Assembly: GCA_026390275.1 (NCBI GenBank)
Contig: JAPLGF010000157.1
Coordinates: forward strand, 1 to 9,231
Reading direction: 5' to 3'
Length of the DNA stretch: 9,231 nt
From: Candidatus Atribacteria bacterium
GTDB lineage: Bacteria; Atribacterota; Atribacteria; Atribacterales; Atribacteraceae
How positions within the stretch are numbered: position 1 is the stretch's first letter; the number at the start of each line of letters is the position of its first letter. Of the stretch, positions 1 through 6,323 are shown in pieces. A program made the translations under genes and the position numbers. Below the pieces are notes generated by a model that searched no databases, was not told the DNA's origin, and saw nothing but the letters and a program-made list of their open reading frames with translations.

Positions 1-322
1 TGACTCCCTCCTCCAGGCGGATGTTCCCCTCCGAAATCCCCAGATTCATCCGAAAACCATTTTTCCGAAGTTCTCGTTCAATGAAATGAGTGAGACTGGC
101 ATGATAAGGGTTGACGATCTCTGCAAGGAGTAATCCCACCACGCCCGTTTTCTGGACAGTCAAGCTTTTCGCAATGCTGTTGGGGATATATTCTAATTTT
201 TCGGCTGCTCGGAGAACCTTTGCCCGGGTTTCCTGGCTCACTCGTTTTTTGCCGTTCAAAGCCATCGACGCAGTGGACGTCGCAACACCGGCAAGCTTGG
301 CGACATCACGAATTGTGATCAT
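1..322 (-). CDS. LacI-family transcriptional regulator, N-terminal part (runs off window)
   Basis: DNA-binding repressor that would respond to a sugar-type ligand. Only the first 107 codons are present; the gene continues beyond base 1. The translation begins MITIRDVAKLAGVATSTASM, the classic LacI helix-turn-helix (residues about 4-24), followed by ALNGKKRVSQETRAKV, the YIPN segment and the hinge helix NSIAKSL (residues 48-54). From residue 60 it enters the periplasmic-binding-like core (GVVGLLLAEIVNPYH). The ATG at 322 was chosen because the HTH starts right there and AAGGAA lies 5 bases upstream. It is the last gene of the minus-strand group, behind a hairpin, and has its own TTGACA promoter, so it is probably transcribed separately. 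The ligand is not determinable from this fragment; control of the neighbouring dehydrogenase genes or the ABC importer is plausible but inferred. Confidence 0.95.
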   Translation of the reverse strand, partial: MITIRDVAKLAGVATSTASMALNGKKRVSQETRAKVLRAAEKLEYIPNSIAKSLTVQKTGVVGLLLAEIVNPYHASLTHFIERELRKNGFRMNLGISEGNIRLEEGV

Positions 323-333
323 GCCATTTCCTT

Positions 334-349
334 GTCGAACCGTTTTGAC
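334..349. promoter_or_regulatory. Candidate LacI-type operator in the regulator's own leader
   Basis: The 16-bp stretch GTCGAACCGTTTTGAC is an imperfect palindrome (6 of 8 pairs match) centred on CG, the centre typical of LacI-family operators. It lies between the -10 box and the start codon of the regulator gene, where binding would block transcription. Autorepression is inferred; only the symmetry and position are seen. Confidence 0.4.
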
Positions 350-360
350 ATGGTGTTTTT

Positions 361-390
361 ATTTTAATAACTCGTGGCTTCGATTGTCAA
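361..390 (-). promoter_or_regulatory. Promoter of the LacI-family regulator
   Basis: On the minus strand a perfect -35 box TTGACA (385-390) is followed after 18 bp by TAAAAT (361-366, 5 of 6 consensus). The expected transcript start is about 30 bases before the ATG at 322. This gives the regulator a sigma-70-type promoter independent of the upstream dehydrogenase gene. Confidence 0.7.
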
Positions 391-441
391 CCTCGGGGGG
401 GAAAATATTTGAGAGCTTCAGGGTGAGATGAAATCAAATAA

Positions 442-469
442 GGGAAGGAGGGAGTTCTCCCCCCTTCCC
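442..469 (-). terminator. Hairpin terminator after the zinc dehydrogenase gene
   Basis: Arms 442-454 and 457-469 are complementary at 12 of 13 positions (GGGAAGG/CCTTCCC at the base), giving a GC-rich stem. It starts 30 bases after the dehydrogenase stop. On the minus strand it is followed by a moderate T-rich tract (TTATTTGATTT); on the plus strand a run of T (474-480) follows, so it could stop transcription in both directions. It separates the dehydrogenase from the LacI regulator. Confidence 0.7.
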
Positions 470-498
470 TGGTCTTTTTTCCTGAATGAAGGAATTAT

Positions 499-1530
499 TT
501 ATTGTTCTGCAATGTCCAGCAGTACCTTCAATGAACCCAATGAAAGATTCAAAGCAGTTTGGAAGGCTTCGTCCACTTTTTCTAATGGATAATGATGAGT
601 GACTAATCCCTCAGCTTTCATCCGTCCATCGGAAAGATACTGAATGGTGGTTCGATAATCGACTTCGGTATACATAAGCGTTCCAATGAGTTCGATCTCC
701 CGGTCCTGGATGAATGCCATATTCACTGGAATCTTACCGAATGGAACTCCTACCATAATCACCCTGGTTCCTTTCCGGGCTAAATTGATGGCGGTATCAA
801 GAGTCTTCTCATTTCCTACGCAATCAAAAACGACATCCGGACCCCTTTGGCCAAACACATCTCCCAGTTTATGATAAACATCGTCTCGACTGGGATTCAC
901 GAGAGCTGTCGCACCCACCTTCCGAGCAAGATTCAATCGATTCTCCACTGGATCCGACACCATCACCGTTCCCGCTCCAGTGGCTAGTGCAGCCTGCAGG
1001 GTCGCCTGTCCGATCATTCCAGCTCCGATGATCACTACCCCCATCCCGGGGTAAAAATGTGCCTGCCGCACGGCATGAACTCCCACCGCCATCGGCTCCA
1101 CCAGAACTGCTTTATCGAGAGTCCAGTTGACGGGAAGCTTGAACACCTTTTCTGCCGGTACCACCAGATACTCCGCCTGTCCCCCGTTGTACCCGACACA
1201 TCCAATAACTCGCAGCTTTTCACAAATGTTGTACCGTCCCGTCCGGCAATTGTAACACTCACCGCAGACCAGGTTTGGTTCAATCGTGACCAGATCCCCC
1301 TTTGCGAGTCCCCTTACTCCACTTCCCACCACATCAAGGACTCCCGCCACCTCATGTCCCAGCACCATCGGGGGGTGGACAAACGGGTGTGTTCCTTCAT
1401 AGGCATGCATATCCGAACCACAAACCCCTACCCGCAATACCCGAATCCGCACCTCATCCGAACCCACACTCGGCACTGGTCCTTCCTTCAATTCAAATCG
1501 TTTCACTGCAGTCAATTCCATATACTTCAT
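499..1530 (-). CDS. Zinc-dependent medium-chain alcohol/polyol dehydrogenase
   Basis: NAD(P)-dependent oxidoreductase of the zinc MDR superfamily (sorbitol, threonine, butanediol and related dehydrogenases), acting in the cytoplasm. The protein is 343 residues, the usual family length. Catalytic-zinc ligands are seen as C37, H59-E60 (in LGHEVAG) and E145 (in VEPMAVG). The structural-zinc cysteines are C89, C92, C95 and C103. The Rossmann motif GAGMIG is at 169-174, and an acidic D193 at the end of the second strand favours NAD over NADP. The start at 1530 was preferred to the upstream ATG at 1563 because GGAGGG sits 6 bases before it and homology begins there. It lies downstream of the E1-alpha/E1-beta remnant on the same strand but has its own promoter-like region. 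The exact substrate cannot be read from the sequence; a sugar alcohol or diol is likely. Confidence 0.93.
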   Translation of the reverse strand: MKYMELTAVKRFELKEGPVPSVGSDEVRIRVLRVGVCGSDMHAYEGTHPFVHPPMVLGHEVAGVLDVVGSGVRGLAKGDLVTIEPNLVCGECYNCRTGRYNICEKLRVIGCVGYNGGQAEYLVVPAEKVFKLPVNWTLDKAVLVEPMAVGVHAVRQAHFYPGMGVVIIGAGMIGQATLQAALATGAGTVMVSDPVENRLNLARKVGATALVNPSRDDVYHKLGDVFGQRGPDVVFDCVGNEKTLDTAINLARKGTRVIMVGVPFGKIPVNMAFIQDREIELIGTLMYTEVDYRTTIQYLSDGRMKAEGLVTHHYPLEKVDEAFQTALNLSLGSLKVLLDIAEQ

Positions 1531-1546
1531 GATCAACCCTCCATTC

Positions 1547-1647
1547 AGTAAAAAGACGACCATATGAGTTCCTGATACAATCAGAATAATGAATAATAGT
1601 CCTTTTTTTGATGGAACATGGCACTCTGAGATGATCGTCTTTTTACT
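1547..1647. repeat. Perfect 13-bp inverted repeat in the dehydrogenase leader
   Basis: AGTAAAAAGACGA (1547-1559) and its exact reverse complement TCGTCTTTTTACT (1635-1647) flank 75 bp. One arm overlaps the putative -10 box and transcript start; the other ends 8 bases upstream of the ribosome binding site of the dehydrogenase. It could be a paired operator or a leader RNA fold hiding the ribosome site. Function is inferred. Confidence 0.5.
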
Positions 1648-1691
1648 TTTATTATTTTCTTTCCACCTGGTTAATCTTACACTGTAGGTTG
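1610..1691 (-). promoter_or_regulatory. Promoter module of the zinc dehydrogenase (copy A of a shared element)
   Basis: On the minus strand the segment contains GTGTAAGATTAAC, a weak -35 TTAACC (1669-1674) and, 17 bp on, a -10-like TAAAAG (1646-1651). The module, from CAACCTACAG at one end to CCATGTTCCATC at the other, aligns with the region upstream of the E1-alpha gene (3579-3646) with small gaps. The match supports a common promoter or operator; the exact boxes are tentative. Confidence 0.5.
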
Positions 1692-1878
1692 TTATTTTCC
1701 GGGTAATGTATCCGTTACCACAATTGTAAACGAATTTGGATGAGGAGAAAACAGTCGCATTTCTCAGAGAGTCTCAAATTGGGCATACCGACTATAAAAA
1801 ACAATGGAATACGAATAAAAAGAGGGAAAGGGAGAAAAAATATTTTATTTCTATGATACTATGATAAAAACATGCCAC

Positions 1879-2448
1879 CTATGGGGTGAAAAAAACTGGA
1901 GTTATCAGTAGAGGGTTATACAAACCCTTATGCTCATAAAAGAGAACAGGGTTATCATCCTCAATGGCTGTTTTCAGAAGACCCCTGGCATCATCTGGTG
2001 TCGACGGAATAATGGTTTTAAATCCTGGTATGTGGGCAAGAATCCCTTCTAAGGATTGAAAATGCTACGCAGCGGCCGAAAGTCCTGCTCCAATGGTAGT
2101 TCTGATGACAGCGGCAATTGACATTGATCACCAAACATGTATCTCATCTTCGCAGTTTGATTGATCCATTGATCACCCGCCACAAAGAGGAAATCACAGA
2201 ACATGATCTCGGCGACCGGTCTCATCCCCACCGAAGCGGCTCCAGTAGCAGCACCGACAATGGCTATTTCCGAAAGAGGAGTATTTCTCACCCGATCATC
2301 CCCAAATTTCTCCCACAGACCCGTCGTGACACCATATGCTCCCCCCCAGGGACCAATATCTTCCCCCTAAAAGAAATACGTCTTCGTTGGTTTCGAGTTC
2401 GTATTCCAAAACTTCATTCAAGGCCTCTCGAAAACTGATTTGGCGCAT
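1879..2448 (-). pseudogene. TPP-dependent dehydrogenase E1-beta subunit, decayed remnant
   Basis: An intact gene would encode the beta subunit pairing with the upstream E1-alpha in a pyruvate/acetoin-type dehydrogenase. It starts at ATG 2448 with a GGAGG site, 20 bases after the E1-alpha stop, and begins MRQISFREALNEVLEYELET. Three lesions are seen: an extra G in a five-G run (2363-2367) shifts the frame just after FLLG; a missing base near 2111-2115 shifts it again after KMRYMFGDQCQLP; and a TAG at 2065-2067 replaces the family's usual glutamine in SAAAQH. Between the lesions the frames read GPWGGAYGVTTGLWEKFGDD, then VIRTTIGAGLSAA, then LEGILAHIPGFKTIIPSTP and so on to about 1911. Recognisable homology covers about 179 codons of a usual 325, so the C-terminal transketolase domain is lost. 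Codons from 1911 to the TAG at 1879 are unrelated. Confidence 0.9.
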
Positions 2449-2468
2449 CTCTTTCCCCTCCTCCTTCG

Positions 2469-3425
2469 TTATACAAACAAATTACAAACGGCTTCTTGGG
2501 AATCAGCTAATGGGGACTGACGACCATACTCCACTGCCTCATCAATCTCAGTGTTCGTATCTTCCATCATCTTTTCGATCTCAAGTTGAGTTATCAAACC
2601 GTTTTCCAGGACATATTTCTGAAATGCGACGATGGGGTCCTTCTTTTTCCATTCTTCAACCTCTTCTTTCGTTCGATACGGTTGAGGATCTCCCTCCCAA
2701 TGTCCCCGAAACCGGTAGGTTTTACATTCCAATAGAGTGGGACCTTCTCCCGATCGAGCGTGGTGGATGGCTTGTTTTGTTTTTTCATAGACGGAAAGAA
2801 CATTCATTCCATCGGCAATATCGCCCACCATCCCATAGGCGATGGCTCGCTGAGCGATATCCTTCACTTTTTGATGATCAGCTTGGGGAGTGGTTTCTGC
2901 AAAAAGATTATTTTCACACACATAAACCACAGGAAGATTCCAGACGGAAGCCAAATTGAGCGCTTCGTGAAACGCGCCCTGATTCGATGCTCCATCTCCG
3001 AAGAAACACGCCGTCACTTTCCCCAACCCTTTCATCTTGCTACCCAGGGCTGCCCCGGTCGCCACCGGAATGCCTCCTCCTACAATACCGTTCGCTCCCA
3101 GCATTCCTTTGGAAAAGTCAGCGATGTACATAGAACCACCTCTCCCATGACAGTACCCGGTACTCTTTCCATACAATTCTGCCATCATTGCTTTCAGGGA
3201 AACCCCCTTGGCAATACAATGTCCGTGACCACGATGAGTACTGGAAATATAATCATGGGGGTTGAGTGCCAGACACACTCCTGTTGCCACTGCTTCTTCT
3301 CCAATATAACTGTGTAACCAGCCCGGAAGTTCATGGGCGGCAAAAAGTTCTACTGCTTTTTCTTCAAATAATCTGATTTTAATCATAGTCGACAACAATC
3401 TCTTCGCCAACTCTTTGTCAATCAT
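2469..3425 (-). CDS. TPP-dependent dehydrogenase E1 component, alpha subunit (pyruvate/acetoin type)
   Basis: Alpha subunit of a heterotetrameric E1 that decarboxylates a 2-oxo acid or cleaves acetoin using thiamine diphosphate and passes the acyl group to a lipoyl E2. At 318 residues it has full family length. Visible signatures: STHRGHGH (62-69), GRGGSMY (94-100), and the TPP/Mg motif from GDGASNQG (143-150) to ENN (171-173), followed by the phosphorylation-loop region with YRFRGHWEGDP. The start at 3425 was chosen because AGGAGG lies 7 bases upstream; the longer frame to 3497 lacks a site and family similarity. Its partner beta gene directly downstream is a pseudogene, and no E2 or E3 gene is in the window, so the protein is orphaned here unless another beta subunit exists elsewhere. 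Pyruvate versus acetoin specificity cannot be decided. Confidence 0.93.
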   Translation of the reverse strand: MIDKELAKRLLSTMIKIRLFEEKAVELFAAHELPGWLHSYIGEEAVATGVCLALNPHDYISSTHRGHGHCIAKGVSLKAMMAELYGKSTGYCHGRGGSMYIADFSKGMLGANGIVGGGIPVATGAALGSKMKGLGKVTACFFGDGASNQGAFHEALNLASVWNLPVVYVCENNLFAETTPQADHQKVKDIAQRAIAYGMVGDIADGMNVLSVYEKTKQAIHHARSGEGPTLLECKTYRFRGHWEGDPQPYRTKEEVEEWKKKDPIVAFQKYVLENGLITQLEIEKMMEDTNTEIDEAVEYGRQSPLADSQEAVCNLFV

Positions 3426-3760
3426 GTTCTTACCTCCTGATAACACATCCCGGTGTGAAAAATTTGAGAGATGGAAAATGACCATCGGAAAGTCCAAAAA
3501 AAAGTGTTTATCAAACTAAACGAACAATCATATCATTTCCCGGTACCACCAGGGTAATGAAAAATCAGCTTTTTATCTGATGGAGCAAGGTTGTCTGTTT
3601 ACTATTATTTTTCTTTACACTATTTGTTAATCTTACACCACAGGCTGGCTCCTCAGGGTAGAACTGATCCGATGGTCTAAGAAAATGATACCCAATTTTT
3701 TAAAAAAAGCGAATTGATGAGCGATATGTTGGTCTATGTTCTTCGTCCTATTTCCACACC
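3426..3760. other. Divergent intergenic region between E1-alpha and the cad cassette
   Basis: These 335 bases hold no gene. They contain promoter module B (3579-3646) for the leftward E1-alpha gene and, between that promoter and the E1-alpha start, a 5-bp-arm inverted repeat GTTTA-TCAAAC-TAAAC (3506-3521) that could be an operator but is weak. The stretch 3650-3760 shows no clear structure apart from a T6/A7 tract at about 3695-3708. Confidence 0.6.
3579..3646 (-). promoter_or_regulatory. Promoter module of the E1-alpha gene (copy B of a shared element)
   Basis: Minus-strand copy with GTGTAAGATTAAC identical to copy A, a -35-like TTAACA (3625-3630, 5 of 6) and an AT-rich -10-like TAATAG about 17 bp downstream. 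It sits about 180 bases upstream of the E1-alpha start, leaving a long leader. The similarity to copy A upstream of the zinc dehydrogenase implies joint control. Confidence 0.5.
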
Positions 3761-3792
3761 TTGACATCTGTTTTCTCTCCGTATAATATAAT
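3761..3792 (+). promoter_or_regulatory. Promoter of the cad cassette
   Basis: A perfect TTGACA (3761-3766) precedes two overlapping TATAAT boxes (3782-3787 with a 15-bp spacer, 3787-3792 with a 20-bp spacer); TAATAT at 3784-3789 gives 17 bp. The -10 region runs directly into the inverted repeat at 3791-3814, as expected for a promoter blocked by an ArsR/SmtB repressor. Confidence 0.75.
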
Positions 3793-3814
3793 GATTAAAT
3801 AATCGTTTAATCAT
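3791..3814. promoter_or_regulatory. CadC/SmtB-type operator dyad
   Basis: Perfect 9-bp arms ATGATTAAA (3791-3799) and TTTAATCAT (3806-3814) are separated by TAATCG. The AT-rich dyad overlaps the -10 end and the likely transcript start, 17 bases before the cadC-like start codon and directly before its ribosome site (GGAGG, 3817-3821). Known ArsR/SmtB repressors bind such AT-rich inverted repeats and release them when metal binds. Confidence 0.8.
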
Positions 3815-3830
3815 ATGGAGGCATTTTAAC

Positions 3831-4196
3831 ATGATTAATCCATCGGGTAATTTCTGTGAAATATTCTGTTCAGATCAAGAAAAAGTCCAACGGGTGAAGT
3901 CGACTATCACAACGGTTGCCGGAATTTTCGATATTTTTAAAGTATTAGCCGATGATACCCGCCTGAAGATTGTTTACGGCCTTCTGCAAGAGGAACTGTG
4001 TGTATGTGATCTGGCAAACATTCTGGATATGACTCCCCCGGCGGTCTCACACCATTTAAAAATTTTACGAATGTCTCGTTTGGTGAAACACCGGCGGGAA
4101 GGAAAAATGGCTTTTTACTCCCTGGATGATGAACACATTGCCTGTTTAATCGAAAATGCCCTCCTGCACTGTCAGGAATTATTATCAAGGAAGTGA
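3831..4196 (+). CDS. cadC: CadC-like ArsR/SmtB metal-sensing repressor
   Basis: Winged-helix repressor of 121 residues that should bind the dyad just upstream and derepress the efflux pump when Cd, Zn or Pb binds. It closely resembles staphylococcal CadC from memory: an N-terminal CEIFC (C9, C13), the helix-3 metal box ELCVCDLANIL (C57, C59), the recognition helix PPAVSHHLKIL (69-79), and the wing REGKMAFYSL (89-98). The four cysteines match CadC's alpha-3N site. The C-terminal helix also keeps the alpha-5 zinc-site residues D100, H102, H113 and E116. The start has GGAGG 9 bases upstream. Its stop overlaps the first GTG of the ATPase frame, so the two are cotranscribed and likely translationally coupled. 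Metal preference is inferred from the residues. Confidence 0.93.
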   Translation: MINPSGNFCEIFCSDQEKVQRVKSTITTVAGIFDIFKVLADDTRLKIVYGLLQEELCVCDLANILDMTPPAVSHHLKILRMSRLVKHRREGKMAFYSLDDEHIACLIENALLHCQELLSRK

Positions 4197-4201
4197 ATTG
4201 C

Positions 4202-6130
4202 ATGTATCCACAGGCGAAACCGACTCTCACTGATAATCCGAATTCCGAAAAGGAAGAAGAAACCAAAGATGACCGCAAACTCTGGACAATGGGAATTTCC
4301 TTCTTTTTATTGATCATTGGCCTTGTCTACCGGAATCCTCTCCACGCTGGCTCTTTTCATTTTTTCGAATACCTTCTCTTTTTTTCAGCATACCTGTTGG
4401 TGGGATGGAAAGTGATCTGGGTTGCCTTCCAGAATATCTTTCATGGACAGGTCTTTGATGAGCATTTTCTTATGACCCTTGCTACCTTGGGTGCATTTGT
4501 AGTGCATGAAATGCCGGAAGCCGTGGGGGTTATGCTCTTCTATGCCGCAGGTGAATACTTGGAAGATCTCGCGGTCGGGAAATCCAGACGATCTATTCGT
4601 CATCTCCTCAGTATCCGATCCGAGGTCGCCAATCTGGAAAAAAATGGGAAGATCGAACCGGTCTCTCCCGAAAAGGTCCAGGTCGGTGAGAACATTCTGG
4701 TCCGGCCGGGTGAACGGGTTCCCTTAGATGGAGTGGTACTCGGTGGTGAATCATCCCTTGATACCAGTGCCCTCACCGGTGAATCGGTTCCTCAAGAAGT
4801 GAAAGCAGGAAGCCAAGTCCTCGCAGGCATGATCAATGGGCATGGACTTCTCAAGGTCCAGGTCAGTCGTCTTTTCCAGGAATCATCGGTGGCTAAAATC
4901 CTTTCCTTGGTACAGGACGCCGCCAGTCGCAAATCTTCCACTGAACGATTTATCACCCGTTTCTCCCGTTATTACACCCCGATCGTGGTCTTCGGGGCAC
5001 TCGCCTTTGCCACCATCCCACCCCTCCTCAACTCCAATACCCATTTTTCCGACTGGATCTATAGAGCTTTGATTCTCCTGGTCATTTCTTGCCCCTGTGC
5101 TCTGGTAATTTCCATCCCCCTGGGTTTTTTTGGTGGTTTGGGAGCTGCTTCCCGCGCCGGAATTCTGGTGAAGGGAGCCAGTTATCTAGAAGCGCTGGTT
5201 AACCCTCATACTGTGGTCTTTGATAAAACCGGGACGTTGACGGAAGGCACTTTCCGAGTCACTCAGATCGAACCATCCAATGGACATCGTAATGAAGAAA
5301 TTCTCTCCATCGCCGCTCAAATGGAACTCAATTCTACCCACCCCATTGCACGTTCGATTATTGAAACACTTCCCCGGGACATTCCTGTCACAGAAATAGA
5401 GGAATACCAGGAGATCAACGGCATGGGTGCGAAGGGTAGTATTCATGGTCAAACAATTCTGGTTGGAAACGAGCGATTGATGGAGATGGAAAATATTTTT
5501 TTCCATCATTTCTCCGGTCCCGGTACGACTATTTATGTTGCAATAAATGGAAAACTTGCCGGTTCCATCTTGGTTTCCGACCAGATAAAGCCCGATGCCG
5601 AACAAGCCATTAAAGGTTTACGTACCCTGGGTGTGAAAGAGATCATCATGTTCACCGGTGACAACGAGCTGGTGGCTCGCAATGTCGCAGAAAAACTGAA
5701 ACTGAACCATTTCTTGGCTGGAATGTTACCGGAAAAAAAGGTAACTGAACTGGAGAATCTTCAATCCAAAACCGGAAAAAAAGGGAAAGTGGTTTTTGTG
5801 GGAGACGGGATCAATGATGCACCAGTCATCGCCCGGGCGGATGTGGGAATTGCCATGGGAGCCCTGGGATCGGATGCCGCCATCGAAGCCGCGGACGTAG
5901 TCATCATGGATGATCACCCCAGTACAATCCTCAGGATTATTAGAATTGCGCGTAAGACCCGACTCATTGTCCTGGAAAACATCATTCTGGCCCTGGGAGT
6001 GAAAGGAGCCTTCCTTCTCCTGGGATTGTTCGGCGTGGCCACGATGTGGGAGGCAGTCATCGCAGACGTGGGGGTGACTCTGGCAGCAATCTTAAATTCT
6101 ACCCGAACCTCAAAAATTAAGAAAATATAG
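4202..6130 (+). CDS. cadA: Heavy-metal P1B-type ATPase (Cd/Zn/Pb efflux)
   Basis: Inner-membrane pump that exports divalent soft metals using ATP. It has 642 residues. Visible: two membrane segments near residues 30-75, two more near 88-115, the actuator TGES (192-195), the ion-path CPC (297-299), the phosphorylation site DKTGTLTEG (D341), HP (H380-P381) of the nucleotide domain, and GDGINDAP (534-541). Lysine 601 and DVG (D622) in the last two membrane segments are the P1B-2 signature for Zn/Cd/Pb. There is no N-terminal HMA domain with GxTCxxC, and the tail before the first helix is only a short charged stretch. I chose ATG 4202 because AAGGAA lies 9 bases upstream; GTG at 4193 would abut the site and add three residues including one cysteine. 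No terminator is seen after the stop. Confidence 0.95.
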   Translation: MYPQAKPTLTDNPNSEKEEETKDDRKLWTMGISFFLLIIGLVYRNPLHAGSFHFFEYLLFFSAYLLVGWKVIWVAFQNIFHGQVFDEHFLMTLATLGAFVVHEMPEAVGVMLFYAAGEYLEDLAVGKSRRSIRHLLSIRSEVANLEKNGKIEPVSPEKVQVGENILVRPGERVPLDGVVLGGESSLDTSALTGESVPQEVKAGSQVLAGMINGHGLLKVQVSRLFQESSVAKILSLVQDAASRKSSTERFITRFSRYYTPIVVFGALAFATIPPLLNSNTHFSDWIYRALILLVISCPCALVISIPLGFFGGLGAASRAGILVKGASYLEALVNPHTVVFDKTGTLTEGTFRVTQIEPSNGHRNEEILSIAAQMELNSTHPIARSIIETLPRDIPVTEIEEYQEINGMGAKGSIHGQTILVGNERLMEMENIFFHHFSGPGTTIYVAINGKLAGSILVSDQIKPDAEQAIKGLRTLGVKEIIMFTGDNELVARNVAEKLKLNHFLAGMLPEKKVTELENLQSKTGKKGKVVFVGDGINDAPVIARADVGIAMGALGSDAAIEAADVVIMDDHPSTILRIIRIARKTRLIVLENIILALGVKGAFLLLGLFGVATMWEAVIADVGVTLAAILNSTRTSKIKKI

Positions 6131-6172
6131 AAAATTAAAAAAGATAAATATATTATTGTTGAAGAGCTATAG

Positions 6173-6181
6173 TGTTATAAT
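6173..6181 (+). promoter_or_regulatory. Extended -10 promoter of the ABC importer operon
   Basis: TGT followed by a perfect TATAAT (6176-6181) forms an extended -10 box; the -35 candidates (for instance TTATTG 17 bp upstream) are poor, as often with extended -10 promoters. Transcription would start near 6188, almost at the GGAGG of the following mini-ORF. Confidence 0.65.
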
Positions 6182-6200
6182 TTTTCTTGGAGGTGATTTT

Positions 6201-6209
6201 ATGACCTGA
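6201..6209 (+). other. Three-codon leader mini-ORF (Met-Thr-stop)
   Basis: A consensus GGAGG (6189-6193) lies 7 bases before ATG ACC TGA. The ribosome site is as good as those of the real genes in this window, yet the frame closes after two sense codons. It could be a regulatory ribosome-loading site in the importer leader or the relic of a former start. Its role is unknown. Confidence 0.4.
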
Positions 6210-6282
6210 TTTTTTACAGTGACGGGGAATTGAAAAAGTGAAAAATATCGTTCATTTATTATTTAAGTTTGTGAATGGTTCC

Positions 6283-6323
6283 CCTTTTTTCAATTTGAAA
6301 ATATTTGTTAAGTTGAAAAAAGG
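6283..6323 (+). promoter_or_regulatory. Leader stem-loop just upstream of the binding-protein ribosome site
   Basis: CCTTTTTTCAA (6283-6293) and TTGAAAAAAGG (6313-6323) are perfect 11-bp complements separated by 19 bases, and the stem can extend inward by about five weaker pairs. It ends 8 bases before the GGAGGG of the substrate-binding protein gene. No T-run follows, so it is not a terminator. It may protect the mRNA or affect translation; this is inferred. Confidence 0.6.

Larger units (their letters stand above)
1531..1878. other. Intergenic region upstream of the zinc dehydrogenase
   Basis: There is no credible gene in these 348 bases. The dehydrogenase-proximal half holds the 13-bp inverted repeat and the promoter module described separately. 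The distal half (about 1720-1878) is AT-rich, with a tandem CTATGATA repeat at 1851-1866 and no recognisable remainder of the E1-beta gene, so the missing part of that gene is deleted or decayed past recognition. Confidence 0.6.

Noticed and set aside
1057..1551. Plus-strand frame of 164 codons
   Set aside because: Antisense to the zinc dehydrogenase, whose motifs are unmistakable; no ribosome site and a histidine/serine/proline-rich shadow composition.
2049..2291. Minus-strand frame of 80 codons as a separate small gene
   Set aside because: It is the middle frame of the decayed E1-beta gene between its two frameshifts; its sequence is E1-beta-like and it has no ribosome site of its own.
2336..2959. 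Long plus-strand frame of 207 codons
   Set aside because: It lies antisense to the well-supported E1-alpha and E1-beta coding sequence, has no ribosome site, and its composition (S/P/R-rich) is that of a shadow frame.
3506..3521. GTTTA-TCAAAC-TAAAC inverted repeat as an operator for E1-alpha
   Set aside because: The arms are only 5 bp, AT-rich and without a matching copy near the related dehydrogenase promoter; chance cannot be excluded.
5186..5605. Minus-strand frame of 139 codons inside the metal ATPase
   Set aside because: Antisense to the phosphorylation and nucleotide domains of the ATPase; no family signature.
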